A stretch of 64,000 bases of DNA from DASPJL01 sp035628645. Its GTDB lineage: Bacteria > Bacteroidota > Bacteroidia > Cytophagales > Cyclobacteriaceae. The DNA is taken from assembly GCA_035628645.1 (NCBI GenBank), contig DASPJL010000129.1, forward strand, positions 1-64,000, read 5' to 3'. Below the pieces are notes generated by a model. It was not told where the DNA came from, searched no databases, and saw only the letters and a list, made by a program, of their open reading frames with translations. The translations under genes were made by a program, and so were the position numbers. Shown one piece after another: positions 25,369-34,727 of the stretch; position 1 is the first letter of the stretch, and the number at the start of each line of letters is the position of its first letter.

Positions 25369-26013
25369 ATGAAAGTATACGGATTTAGTGGCTTGGGAGC
25401 CGATGAAAGGGTGTATTATCTTTTGAATGAGAAACTCATAACAGAAATAATTCCCGTTGCATGGATTCCCCCTTTTGAAAAGGAATCGATTGAAGAATAC
25501 GCTTTGAGGCTTTCGAAAAAAATAGAAAAATCAGAGGAAGTTATTTTGGTCGGAGTATCCTTTGGAGGAATTATTGCGATAGAAATAGCCAAACTCATAA
25601 CTCCTCATAAAGTAATCCTAATTAGTTCGGCAGTTACTCTTCAGGAAATCCCATGGTATTTCCGAATGATGGGATTGTCAAAAATCAACAAAATTATTCC
25701 TCCAAAATTCATTCTTCCCCCCGCCTTTATAAACAATTGGGTTTTTTCCATTAAAAAGAATGAGTATAAAGCGATGCTAAAAGATATTCTGGAAAGCACT
25801 GACAAAACCTTTGCAAAGTGGGCCATAAACCAGATAGCCAACTGGAAAAATATAGAAGAACCCAGGAATGTTATTCGAATTCATGGCACAAGAGATAGAT
25901 TATTGCCTGCAACGAATAAGACCAATATTAAAATAAATAACGCGGGCCATTTTATGGTTATTGAAAATGCCGAGGAAATTGCAGCTATTATTAATAAGGA
26001 ACTTAAAGATTAA
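25369..26013 (+). CDS. Alpha/beta hydrolase
   Basis: A small (214 aa) alpha/beta-hydrolase with a likely Ser64-Asp176-His194 triad: GVSFGG at 62-67, GTRDRLLP around 173-180, and NAGHFMVIE at 191-199. There is no signal peptide, so it should be cytoplasmic. The N-terminal MKVYGFSGLGADERVY is the oxyanion-hole strand. The lid is short. It probably hydrolyses an ester or thioester, substrate unknown. It stands alone. Confidence 0.85.
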   Translation: MKVYGFSGLGADERVYYLLNEKLITEIIPVAWIPPFEKESIEEYALRLSKKIEKSEEVILVGVSFGGIIAIEIAKLITPHKVILISSAVTLQEIPWYFRMMGLSKINKIIPPKFILPPAFINNWVFSIKKNEYKAMLKDILESTDKTFAKWAINQIANWKNIEEPRNVIRIHGTRDRLLPATNKTNIKINNAGHFMVIENAEEIAAIINKELKD

Positions 26014-26291
26014 AATTTACTATTCAAAACCAGGTAACGATCAGAATCTTAGGTTAACTTCTTTTAAATATTACAAATTCAAATTTTCTCCCATTTCTAT
26101 TATCCATCTGCATTTAGGTATTCCTCTCCTCTGAATGAATAGTCAGTTGTAAATTTTAAAACAATCTTTTTATGTAAAATGGCTGAAACTTTTAAACAAA
26201 ACTTACTTTAGAACCGAGGAAATTTAAAATAAAAAGGAATTAATATTCACAAGATGCTGTATTTTTAACAACCATTTAGAATAATAAAATT
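26014..26291. other. Gene-free part of spacer before the small gene
   Basis: AT-rich leader-like sequence between the alpha/beta hydrolase and the 48-aa frame. I see no hairpin or motif that I would defend; any promoter for the small gene must lie here. Confidence 0.4.
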
Positions 26292-26438
26292 ATGGATGTG
26301 AAAGCCTTCAAAAAAAATTATCCTTGTGATACAACATATAAGGACGTAAAAGAAAAAATTCAAAAACTGGAAAAATCTATAAAGTTTTTTCAACAATTCC
26401 AGGCAACTATCATTTTAACCAAAGAAAGGTATAATTAG
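26292..26438 (+). CDS. Small protein (48 aa) followed by terminator
   Basis: An ATG-initiated frame of 48 codons, basic and helical (KDVKEKIQKLEKSIKFFQQF in the middle), followed 14 bases later by a strong intrinsic terminator (26453-26500). The terminator placement and coding-like codons suggest a real transcript. It has no signal peptide. The family is unknown; it could also be an untranslated RNA that happens to be open. Confidence 0.45.
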   Translation: MDVKAFKKNYPCDTTYKDVKEKIQKLEKSIKFFQQFQATIILTKERYN

Positions 26439-26452
26439 ATTCTAATTTTGTT

Positions 26453-26500
26453 AAATGCTGATTTAATTTAAGAGATTAAACCTCTACTAAATCAGCATTT
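26453..26500. terminator. Bidirectional terminator
   Basis: A perfect 13-bp stem (26453-26465 with 26488-26500, AAATGCTGATTTA) around a 22-base loop. T-runs can be read on both strands, so it can serve the small gene on plus and the histidine kinase on minus. Confidence 0.8.
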
Positions 26501-26542
26501 TATACACAAATTTGCTATTTCAATATTGTCAAAACCATTTCT

Positions 26543-27970
26543 TTACTCCACAGTCTGGCCAGACTGAGCTCTTAAAGAGACAGGAAGTACAAATGTAAAA
26601 CAAGATCCTTTACCTACTACACTGGTTACCAATATTTCACCTCCTTGTTTTTCAATAAAATCTTTACAGAGAATTAATCCTAAACCAGATCCTATTTCAT
26701 TTTTTGTACCAGGAGTAGTTACCTTCTTGTCGATTTGAAACAAATTATTCATTACTTCATTCGTCATTCCTACACCGGTGTCTTTGATACTGACTTCAAA
26801 ATGCTCCCCTTTCTCCGTTAAACCATCGCTCATTTTAGCATCAATCTCAACTTTTCCATTTGAGTTGGTAAATTTTATGGCATTGGATATAAGATTCCTG
26901 ATTACTGTATCTAACATTTCTCTGTCAGCAATAACAGTAAATTCAACGGATACATGATTTAATAAAGAGATATTTTTTTCTTCAGCTAGGACGTCTAAAA
27001 GCTCTATATTTTCCTGGACTACCAAATAAAGATTAACCCTAACCGGGTTATATGTAATTTGATTAACCTGGCTTTTTGACCAGGTTAACAGGTTTTCAAG
27101 CAGTTTAAATGTTTTTTTTAGTCTGGCATTTAATAATTGGTTTATCCTTGGTTTCTCTTCGGGGGTAAGATCATTATCGATTAACAAGTCAGACGCACTC
27201 AGGGTTGAAGTTATTAAACCTCTCAAATCATGTGAGATGATTGAAAAAAATTTATCTTTTGCAGCATTGGCTATATTTAGATCATCCGCATATTTGATCA
27301 GCTTTTCATAGTTACTCTCAATTTCTTTTTTTTGAACCTCAATGAGACGGCTTTGTCGATATCGGATCATATTAACCTTCCAAAGGATAAGGGAAAGAAT
27401 AAATCCTATACCAACAGCTACCAACGCATCCAACCTGTTAGAAAGAAGTACGGCCTGGTTATGCTGCGTAAATGACAATGCTATATAAATAATAATAAAT
27501 GATATTAAAAAATACAAAAAAGCCAAAAACGGCCTTACAAGAATTACTAAAGCAGTAATGGTACATGATAAAATAAATGGAGCAATGGAAGGCGTAACTA
27601 ATTGATCTGTCATCGCAGTCGCAACTCCCGCTAAAGTAACAACCAGAAAGGTGATATTATTTAAAATGACAGCTGGTAGACCCGGCTTCTTTTGTTTTTT
27701 TAATATGTAGGTGAAGATTCCCCCAATAACCAAAATAATACAGAGTATAGAGTGAATAAGGATGATACGCGATTTCCAGGTATGTTCAACTGAAGAGCCG
27801 GCATCAAGAGAAATGTAATACCAGAGAACAAGAATAAAAATGACCGGCGTGGCAACTATTGCTAAATAAAAAATTCGATCCAGATTATTCTTTTTTATTT
27901 CATTTTCAATAATGAGTTGATCAATCTCAGTATTACTAAATGTTTCCTTTATTTGATTAAGAAACCTCAT
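26543..27970 (-). CDS. Membrane histidine kinase with multi-helix sensor
   Basis: I choose the ATG at 27970 (MRFLNQIKETFSNTEID); the open frame extends 25 codons to a TTG at 28045, but that part looks non-coding. About 475 residues: six or so membrane helices (about 30-205 in this numbering), a coiled linker, HisKA with His in FSIISHDLRGLI, and HATPase with N-box VIRNLISNAIKFTNSNG, DTGVGM and GSGLGLILCKDF. The membrane part probably senses an envelope or hydrophobic signal. No cognate regulator is adjacent. Confidence 0.9.
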   Translation of the reverse strand: MRFLNQIKETFSNTEIDQLIIENEIKKNNLDRIFYLAIVATPVIFILVLWYYISLDAGSSVEHTWKSRIILIHSILCIILVIGGIFTYILKKQKKPGLPAVILNNITFLVVTLAGVATAMTDQLVTPSIAPFILSCTITALVILVRPFLAFLYFLISFIIIYIALSFTQHNQAVLLSNRLDALVAVGIGFILSLILWKVNMIRYRQSRLIEVQKKEIESNYEKLIKYADDLNIANAAKDKFFSIISHDLRGLITSTLSASDLLIDNDLTPEEKPRINQLLNARLKKTFKLLENLLTWSKSQVNQITYNPVRVNLYLVVQENIELLDVLAEEKNISLLNHVSVEFTVIADREMLDTVIRNLISNAIKFTNSNGKVEIDAKMSDGLTEKGEHFEVSIKDTGVGMTNEVMNNLFQIDKKVTTPGTKNEIGSGLGLILCKDFIEKQGGEILVTSVVGKGSCFTFVLPVSLRAQSGQTVE

Positions 27971-28366
27971 AAAATTCTTTATAACAAAATTTTCTATTAA
28001 ATATATTAATTCAATCTTGTTAACAATCGTGTATTTTTTACACAATAAAACTTTGAGGGTAAGAAATCCTTCTTAATTTCAGCAAACTGATTCAAAAAGT
28101 ATTATTATTAAATTATCGCATTTATAATATCTATACTTTTCTCCTTCCGTTCACTCGTTTTGAAGAGAATAAATTGAAATATTGCCACACATGACTAGTG
28201 TAACATTTGCAATATCAATGCTTTATCTAATGAAGAAACAATAATAATCTTTCCATGTGTTTCTATCTATAGATTGGCATTTAGCACAAAAAAACTACCA
28301 TGCAGGTTTTAAGTTCCGCATGGTAGTTTTGATCTTTTCTAAAGTCTGTTTGATAATTTCTTAACC
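27971..28366. other. Spacer between histidine kinase and porin-like gene
   Basis: It holds the likely leader of the kinase and, near its right end, the terminator at 28291-28330 belonging to the next minus-strand gene. Nothing else is supported. Confidence 0.45.
28291..28330 (-). terminator. Intrinsic terminator of porin-like gene
   Basis: A perfect 13-bp stem, 28291-28303 (AAAACTACCATGC) with 28318-28330, and a 14-base loop, ending in a T-run on the minus strand. It is 37 bases after the stop at 28367. Confidence 0.85.
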
Positions 28367-29020
28367 TTATAAATATACCTGCAATCCAATATTAAAGTAA
28401 AATCCTCCTGTAGTTTCTTTTGTCCTGTATTCATCACCATCATCCTTATGTGATGCTCTTTGAATACGGTATTGCAGTAATCCTTCCAATCCTACTTTGT
28501 CTGAAATAAAGTATGAATATCCGGGACCGATACCTAGTTGAGAAAGGCGGTGCATCGGATTTTTTTCCATTATTACATCGCCATTATCCAATTCGCTTGA
28601 TTTGGATTGCTGGACACCCAGTAAGGTATTTAACTCCCCAAATACAGCGCCTTTTTCTCCTATAGGATAATAATATCTTACCCACGGTCCAATAGCCAAA
28701 CTTACTGAACTACTTTTCATATTTTCCGCATTTCCACCGCCCAGCTGGTATCCATCTTTTAATGAACTCGCGTAAGATTGAATGGTGACCATTCCACCTA
28801 CTGCCAGTTGATCAATAATAAAAAGCCCGGCATTAGGATTAAGGTAGAAGCCATAATTTCTCCATCCATCGGCAGTAATACTTCCTACTTTAGTTTTTTC
28901 TTTGGAAAAGCTGAATCCTGCATTTCCACCCAGCATTTTTGTTCCAGCTTCCGTTTGAGCATGGGATGAAAAAACAAAAGAAGAAAACACAATTGCAATT
29001 ACTAATAAATTCTTTTTCAT
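28367..29020 (-). CDS. Outer-membrane beta-barrel protein (OMP_b-brl-like)
   Basis: The 217-residue product has a signal peptide ending near SSHAQ (residue 21). It then has an eight-stranded-barrel pattern: alternating hydrophobic strands such as GGNAGFSFSKEKT, DQLAVGGMVTIQSYAS and GGFYFNIGLQVYL at the end, with a final aromatic/hydrophobic strand that fits outer-membrane insertion. It is typical of small Bacteroidota outer-membrane proteins of unknown role. It has its own terminator and stands alone. Confidence 0.8.
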   Translation of the reverse strand: MKKNLLVIAIVFSSFVFSSHAQTEAGTKMLGGNAGFSFSKEKTKVGSITADGWRNYGFYLNPNAGLFIIDQLAVGGMVTIQSYASSLKDGYQLGGGNAENMKSSSVSLAIGPWVRYYYPIGEKGAVFGELNTLLGVQQSKSSELDNGDVIMEKNPMHRLSQLGIGPGYSYFISDKVGLEGLLQYRIQRASHKDDGDEYRTKETTGGFYFNIGLQVYL

Positions 29021-29258
29021 AGTTGATTTGGTTTAATGACCGCAAAATAAGAATTGTTTTAATATTTTATATGAAAAGGGCAGATAGAGGTAAGATTTCC
29101 TTCAAAAGTAATTTAAGCATTAATTATTCTTGTTAAAAGATTTGCTCATGCTATAAAATGTTTTGGAATTTCAATCAAAGAGTTTATTTTAAAATCAAAT
29201 TACTTCGTAGATAAAATAAGACTTACATGTAATTTCTCAAGTATTAAAAGAAAACTTT

Positions 29259-29690
29259 ATGGAAACAGCCCTAATTGCAAAAAAATCAATCTTAATAAAT
29301 GCTTCTTCTTCGGAAGTTTGGCTAGCCCTTATATCTCCTGAATTAATAAAAAAATATTTATTTGGCACCGAAACAACTTCCGACTGGAAAGTGGGAAGCC
29401 CTATAACTTTTCGTGGAGAATGGGAAGGTAAATTTTATGAAGATAAAGGAACAATTAAGAAAATTATACCAAATAAACTTCTTAAATATACTTTTTGGAG
29501 TTCCATGTCCGGAAAAGAAGACAAACCTGAAAATTATGCCAATGTTATTTATGAGTTGGAATCAGAGGGAAATCAAACTTTACTTACGATAACACAGGAC
29601 AATATTGCCACCGAACAATCAAGGGAACATTCCGAAAGCAATTGGGGAATGGTTCTTAACAGTATAAAAAAACTATTGGAAGAAAAATAG
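29259..29690 (+). CDS. SRPBCC (AHSA1-like) domain protein
   Basis: The whole 143-residue chain is one START/SRPBCC helix-grip domain: KKSILINASSSEVWLALI at the start, FGTETTSDWKVGSPITFRGEW in the middle and a long C-terminal helix after SNWGMVLNSIKKLLE. AHSA1-like proteins bind hydrophobic ligands in a cavity or act with Hsp90-type chaperones; the ligand is unknown. It is cytoplasmic, with an ATG start, and stands alone on the plus strand. Confidence 0.88.
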   Translation: METALIAKKSILINASSSEVWLALISPELIKKYLFGTETTSDWKVGSPITFRGEWEGKFYEDKGTIKKIIPNKLLKYTFWSSMSGKEDKPENYANVIYELESEGNQTLLTITQDNIATEQSREHSESNWGMVLNSIKKLLEEK

Positions 29691-29711
29691 GAGGTATTTC
29701 TCTACATGTTT

Positions 29712-30986
29712 CTATGTCTTATAATCCGCTGCTTTTAATTCAATTATAGTGATTTCAGGAGGCATCCCGACTCTACCTGGAAAACCTAAATAACCATATC
29801 CTCTATTTACATATAAGTATTGCTCTTCTTCCTGGTATAAACCTGCCCATTGTTTATAAATGTATTGAGAAGGGCTCCATTTTAGATCGCCTACCTCTAC
29901 ACCAAATTGCATGCCATGGGTATGTCCAGCAAAAGTAACATCAATATCAGGATATAATGGCCTCACTTGCCCATCCCAGTGGCTCGGATCATGTGAAAGC
30001 AATAGTTTAACGGGTGTAGTCTCCGTTCCGAGATAAGCTTTTTCCATTTTGCCATACTTAGGCCATCTTCCTGTTCCCCAGTTTTCTATACCAAGAATAG
30101 CGATTTGCTCGCCGGCCTCTTTTAAAAATCTGTGTTCATTCATTAATAACTCCCAGCCCATTTCTTTATGGGCGGCAAGGAGGTCCTTTAGGTTATCGGC
30201 CATGGCTTGCTTCGAAGGCCACTTTACATATTCTCCATAATCGTGATTCCCCAATGTAGAGTATACGCCTAAAGGAGCTTTTACCCTTTTAAAAATATCG
30301 AAGTAATCATTAAATTCACTCGCCTTGTTATTCACCAAATCTCCTGTAAAAACCACTACGTCCGGTTTTTCCTTTAACAATAAATCCACTCCTCCTTTTA
30401 CAGCCGTTTTATTAAAGAAACTGCCTGAATGAATATCGGAGAGCTGAGCAATTTTTATTCCGTCAAATGCTTTGGGAAGGTTTCTCAAAGTAATTGTTTT
30501 TCGCCTGATCCTATAATCATGCGCTCCGGACAATATACCATAACCTATTCCGACAAAAGGAACAGCCGATACAATCAGTCCCGTTTTTACTAAGAACTCC
30601 GACCTGCTTATTCCTCCTTCTGAAGGAATTACAGAGGGAGTTTCTGTTGAAGTGATCCCTGATATGTTTTGATATATCCATTTTCCCAGTCTTATTAAAT
30701 CATCGATAAGAAGGAACAGAACAATGAAAAGTTTAATAAAATAGTTGGAAACAATCCCTGTAATGATAAAAGTTCTGGTTTTTGGTCCCAAAGCATCAGG
30801 ATCTCCAAAGTTGAACAGGAAAAACAGTCCAAGGGTCGCTAAAGTTATTGTCCAATATCCTCCGATTACTATTCTTTTAATCAAAAGGGAAGAATCCGAT
30901 ACAGCTATTTTTATGGCTTGAAAAACATATAAATCAATCAGAACAAATATTAAAGCTGTAATCAATATCACAATCATTTTATTCAT
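29712..30986 (-). CDS. Membrane metallophosphoesterase
   Basis: A 424-residue protein with four N-terminal membrane helices (about 4-24, 38-58, 72-97, 132-152) and a calcineurin-like phosphatase domain. Metal motifs are D184-x-H186 (LSDIHSG), G215-D216 (FTGDLVNN), GNHD (246-249), H332 (LSHDP) and GHTHG (354-358), a full set. Related enzymes cut phosphodiesters or pyrophosphates of lipids such as UDP-diacylglucosamine. The catalytic domain follows the last helix, and ISRSEFLVKTGLIVSA looks like a second export-like segment, so the domain may face the periplasm. It is monocistronic. Confidence 0.9.
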   Translation of the reverse strand: MNKMIVILITALIFVLIDLYVFQAIKIAVSDSSLLIKRIVIGGYWTITLATLGLFFLFNFGDPDALGPKTRTFIITGIVSNYFIKLFIVLFLLIDDLIRLGKWIYQNISGITSTETPSVIPSEGGISRSEFLVKTGLIVSAVPFVGIGYGILSGAHDYRIRRKTITLRNLPKAFDGIKIAQLSDIHSGSFFNKTAVKGGVDLLLKEKPDVVVFTGDLVNNKASEFNDYFDIFKRVKAPLGVYSTLGNHDYGEYVKWPSKQAMADNLKDLLAAHKEMGWELLMNEHRFLKEAGEQIAILGIENWGTGRWPKYGKMEKAYLGTETTPVKLLLSHDPSHWDGQVRPLYPDIDVTFAGHTHGMQFGVEVGDLKWSPSQYIYKQWAGLYQEEEQYLYVNRGYGYLGFPGRVGMPPEITIIELKAADYKT

Positions 30987-31158
30987 TTTTTATTATTAAA
31001 GTCGCAATGCTACGAGACGGATATAACACTTCACTTATTTTAAAATTCAGGGGAAAAAAGAAAATAATAGAGGAAGAAGGATTTCGACGACAATTCTCTG
31101 TGAGGGGTTATTAAGAGATTATTAAAAGAAACTTCATATTGAAAAGAAATAAAAAAGA

Positions 31159-31190
31159 GAGCAGTATTTAATCCTGCTCCCCTTTTTTAT
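31159..31190 (-). terminator. Terminator of efflux operon
   Basis: GAGCAG (31159-31164) pairs with CTGCTC (31174-31179); a T-run is seen on either strand. It lies after the RND stop at 31208 on the minus strand and is the end of the operon. Confidence 0.7.
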
Positions 31191-31207
31191 TTTTCAAATT
31201 TAATTCA

Positions 31208-34200
31208 TTAAATGATATCTGCTGTTTCGTATTCAATTTCCTCTTCATGTACTTCTTCCAACTTCCTCTTTCTGCCTAACAATCTTTCCCTGCTCTTTTC
31301 AAGGATAAGATACATACATGGAACAAGAATGAGCGTTAGAAAAGTTGCAAATGCAAGCCCAAAAATTATAGTCCATGAAAGAGGGCCCCAAAAAGCAACA
31401 TTGTCGCCTCCAAAATAAATGTGAGGATTCAACTCTGTAAACAATGTAACAAAGTCCATATTCAGGCCGACAGCAAGAGGAACCAAGCCAAGCATTGTGG
31501 CTGTAGCAGTCAGCAATACAGGCGTCATCCTAATTTTTCCTGCTTTTACAATGGCTTGTTCCAGAGGTAGACCACGAATAATTAACTCATCGGTGAATTC
31601 AACAAGTAATATACCGTTTCTGACCACGATACCTGCCAGGGCCACAATTCCCACTCCTGTCATAAGAATGGAGAAGGTCATGTTGAATAAAGCAAATCCA
31701 AGAAGTACACCGATCACACTGAAAATAATTTCAGTCAGAATAAGTAAAGGTTTTCCAATTGAATTAAACTGAGCAACTAGGATAATTAGAATTAACCCTG
31801 TTGATACCAGCAATGCAAGCATTAAGAAGTCACTGGTCTCCTTTTGGTCTTCCTGCTCACCTGTTAATGCAATCCCAACTCCATCGGGTACATTAAAACT
31901 CTTGACCGCGTCTTGTATTTGAGCAACTACTTCATTTGGAGTAAATCCTGTTAAAATATTTGAATAAAGGGAAACAATCCTTTTCTGATCTTTTCTTTTA
32001 ATACCTCCATAAGTAGAAGAATACTTAACATCGGCTACTGATGACAAAGGAACTTGTCGCACTTGCCCGCCCATATTCATATCCCTGTAGGTAATTTTCA
32101 AATTCATCAATGCCTGGATGTCATTTCTTTGTTCTTCTTTTAATCTTGGAACAATAGGATAATCATCATCTACATCTTTGAACTTGGAAGCTTCAATACC
32201 AAATAATGCAAACCTGACCGCATTAGAAATTTGTTCCGTAGAGATACCTTCCGCATTGGCCTTTATCCTGTCTATTTGAACAGTAATCTCCGGCTTGTTT
32301 TTGGACACATCCGATTTCAGGTCTTCTATTCCACCTATCTGAAGAGAGTCCAAATACCTTTCAAATTTCTCAGATACTAATATCAATTCTGTATAATCGT
32401 CTCCTGTTATTTCAATATTAATGGGTTTTCCTACAGGAGGACCGCCTTGTTCCTGGTCAACAGTGATCTGCGCCCCAGGAATCCCTTTAACTGATTCCCG
32501 TATTTTGTCAAGATATTCTACCGTACTTTTACCATCTCTTTCGCCAAATGGCACAAAAGCAACCGTTACCTTTCCTTTATGAGGGTTCATCCCCATATCA
32601 AAGCCTTCACTAGGATCATTTACTCCTACCCCGCCGGCATTTGAGATAATGGATTCAACAATTGGATTATTCGTTTCTACTACTTTCGTAACCCTCTTTT
32701 CCACTATTTTGGTTATGGAATCCGTATAAGCTTGATCCGTTCCGACAGGAAGACTTAGATAAGCATAAATAAAATTAGGATCTGCGGTTGGGAAAAACTC
32801 TACTTTTGGCTTTATAATTCCCAATAAAACTATTGAGAATACCAGTAGTAGAAATGTTCCTATCAGGAGCAATACCGGCCTTGATTTCTTTAGAGACCAG
32901 GTTAACACATTTTCATAACCACTTTGGACGGCTGGCCAGATTTTCTCCTGGAAATGTTTGATCATTCTAACCAAAACAAACTTATTTAGCAGATATATCA
33001 GGTACATGGTAACTGTCAGATTGCCCATTCCAAAGGACCCTGATACATAAAAGATAAAGGCAATTATTGCAAAGACAATGGTTACAATCTTAAAGCCTCT
33101 GTTAATTTTTGGCTTCTTATCATCTTCAGGATGATGTGGCTTCATAAAATCAACGGCAAACACGGGATTCATTACATAGGCTACAACCAAGGAAGCCATT
33201 AACGTGATGATCAAAGTGGCGGGAAGGAAAAACATAAATTCCCCCATTACTCCGGGCCAAAACAATAATGGAAAGAAGGGTGCGAGTGTAGTAAGCGTAC
33301 CGGATAATACGGGCAGAAATACTTCTCCTGCAGCTCTTTTGGCAGCAATCCTTATAGGTACTTTTCCATTATCATATATTCTATGTGTGTTTTCAATAAC
33401 CACAATGGCATCATCTACTACAATTCCAAGCGCCAATAGCAGGGAAAACAATACCATCATATTCATAGTGAAACCAAACCCGCTCATCACGATAAAGGCG
33501 ATGAACATAGAAAGTGGTACAGAAAGCGCGACAAAAACTGCATTCGTGGTTCCCATGAAAAACATCAAAATAATGGTTACCAGTATAAAGCCAATAATAA
33601 TCGTGTTGATCAAATCGTGAAGCGTTACCCTTGTTGAGTCCGCTTGATCGCCGGTAATTGTAATTTCAAGATTATCAGGATATTTATTCTCCTGAGCATC
33701 TTTTATAAGCGCTCTGATGTTGTCTGAGGCGTTAATTAAATTCTGTCCGCTTCTTTTGATAACGGCCAGTGTAATTACATTCTTACCTTCAAGACGGGCA
33801 TAACTGTCTTGCTCTTCAAAAGTATCCTTTACTTCAGCAATATCCTTTAGATATACTGTTGCTCCGGTAGCTCCCCTGATAATCAGATTTTTAAGCTGAT
33901 TGGGATCGGTAAATTCACCAGAAACACTCAAGGTTCTTTTTACTCCATCCATTGCAACTAAACCAGCAGAACCACTGACGTTTTCAGACTTTACGGCATT
34001 CCAAACATCATACATCGTGATGTCAGCAGCTTCCATCCTGTATTTATCCACGTTAATCTGAATTTCTCTTTCTGGCGCTCCGCCCATATCAGCTCTGGAT
34101 ATTTCTGGCAATGCTTCTATTTTATCCTGTAAATCATCTGCATAATCTTTAAGCTTATCGAGGTCTATGTCGCCTGCGATATTTACATTCATGATTGGAA

Positions 34201-34618
34201 ATTGAGAAACATCAACTTCTATCACTTGAGGTTCATCGGTAAGCTCAGTAGGTAGTTCAGGACGTGCCTTATCCACTGCGTCTTTAACTTCAATCTTGGC
34301 TGCTTCAACGTCTACGTCCGTATCGAATTCAACAATTATACTGGAAAAATCCTGGACTGAAGTGCTGGTTATCTCTTTTACTCCATCTAATGATTTCAGT
34401 TCCTTTTCAATATGTTTGGTTACCAGGTTCTCCATATCTTTTGGAGAAGTACCATCATTAACGGTAACTATAAAAAACTGAGGAAATACAACCTCAGGAA
34501 ACTGTTCTTTAGGAATTCTTGAATAGGCGATCAGGCCAGCAAGAGTGATAATTATGGTTATCACATAAATGCTGGTTTTGTTGTCAATCGCCCAGTTACT
34601 TAAAACTGATTTTTTCAT
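31208..34618 (-). CDS. RND efflux permease (second system)
   Basis: A 1136-residue RND pump, longer than AcrB-type because of an extra segment after helix 6 (about 495-545, with HHPEDDKKPKINRGF and two hydrophobic stretches). Helix 4 has the aspartates D402-D403 (IVVDDAIVVIEN). The matching position in helix 10 is Arg1000 (IVVRNGILLVEF), not Lys. The final tail is acidic. It is the last gene of a minus-strand operon: tetR, tolC-like, adaptor, this. It is driven by the proton gradient in the inner membrane. The substrate is unknown; the divergent sequence suggests a lipid, metal or solvent rather than a classical drug pump. Confidence 0.93.
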   Translation of the reverse strand: MKKSVLSNWAIDNKTSIYVITIIITLAGLIAYSRIPKEQFPEVVFPQFFIVTVNDGTSPKDMENLVTKHIEKELKSLDGVKEITSTSVQDFSSIIVEFDTDVDVEAAKIEVKDAVDKARPELPTELTDEPQVIEVDVSQFPIMNVNIAGDIDLDKLKDYADDLQDKIEALPEISRADMGGAPEREIQINVDKYRMEAADITMYDVWNAVKSENVSGSAGLVAMDGVKRTLSVSGEFTDPNQLKNLIIRGATGATVYLKDIAEVKDTFEEQDSYARLEGKNVITLAVIKRSGQNLINASDNIRALIKDAQENKYPDNLEITITGDQADSTRVTLHDLINTIIIGFILVTIILMFFMGTTNAVFVALSVPLSMFIAFIVMSGFGFTMNMMVLFSLLLALGIVVDDAIVVIENTHRIYDNGKVPIRIAAKRAAGEVFLPVLSGTLTTLAPFFPLLFWPGVMGEFMFFLPATLIITLMASLVVAYVMNPVFAVDFMKPHHPEDDKKPKINRGFKIVTIVFAIIAFIFYVSGSFGMGNLTVTMYLIYLLNKFVLVRMIKHFQEKIWPAVQSGYENVLTWSLKKSRPVLLLIGTFLLLVFSIVLLGIIKPKVEFFPTADPNFIYAYLSLPVGTDQAYTDSITKIVEKRVTKVVETNNPIVESIISNAGGVGVNDPSEGFDMGMNPHKGKVTVAFVPFGERDGKSTVEYLDKIRESVKGIPGAQITVDQEQGGPPVGKPINIEITGDDYTELILVSEKFERYLDSLQIGGIEDLKSDVSKNKPEITVQIDRIKANAEGISTEQISNAVRFALFGIEASKFKDVDDDYPIVPRLKEEQRNDIQALMNLKITYRDMNMGGQVRQVPLSSVADVKYSSTYGGIKRKDQKRIVSLYSNILTGFTPNEVVAQIQDAVKSFNVPDGVGIALTGEQEDQKETSDFLMLALLVSTGLILIILVAQFNSIGKPLLILTEIIFSVIGVLLGFALFNMTFSILMTGVGIVALAGIVVRNGILLVEFTDELIIRGLPLEQAIVKAGKIRMTPVLLTATATMLGLVPLAVGLNMDFVTLFTELNPHIYFGGDNVAFWGPLSWTIIFGLAFATFLTLILVPCMYLILEKSRERLLGRKRKLEEVHEEEIEYETADII

Positions 34619-34687
34619 TTTATTTCAGTTAATATTTTAAAGTTTTTTGAAATCGTCCTGACTTTTTTATCTTAATCTTTATTGGAT

Positions 34688-34718
34688 AAGATGCTGAAAC
34701 AAGTTCAGCAAGACGATT
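34688..34718. repeat. Dispersed palindromic element, copy 2
   Basis: It reads AAGATGCTGAAAC, then AAGTTCAGCA, then AGACGATT. It matches the reverse complement of 3402-3432 at 28 of 31 positions. It lies between the adaptor and the permease genes, an unusual place inside an operon. An upstream AATCGTCCTG (about 34651) can also pair with its CAAGACGATT end. Confidence 0.7.
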
Positions 34719-34727
34719 AAAATATAT

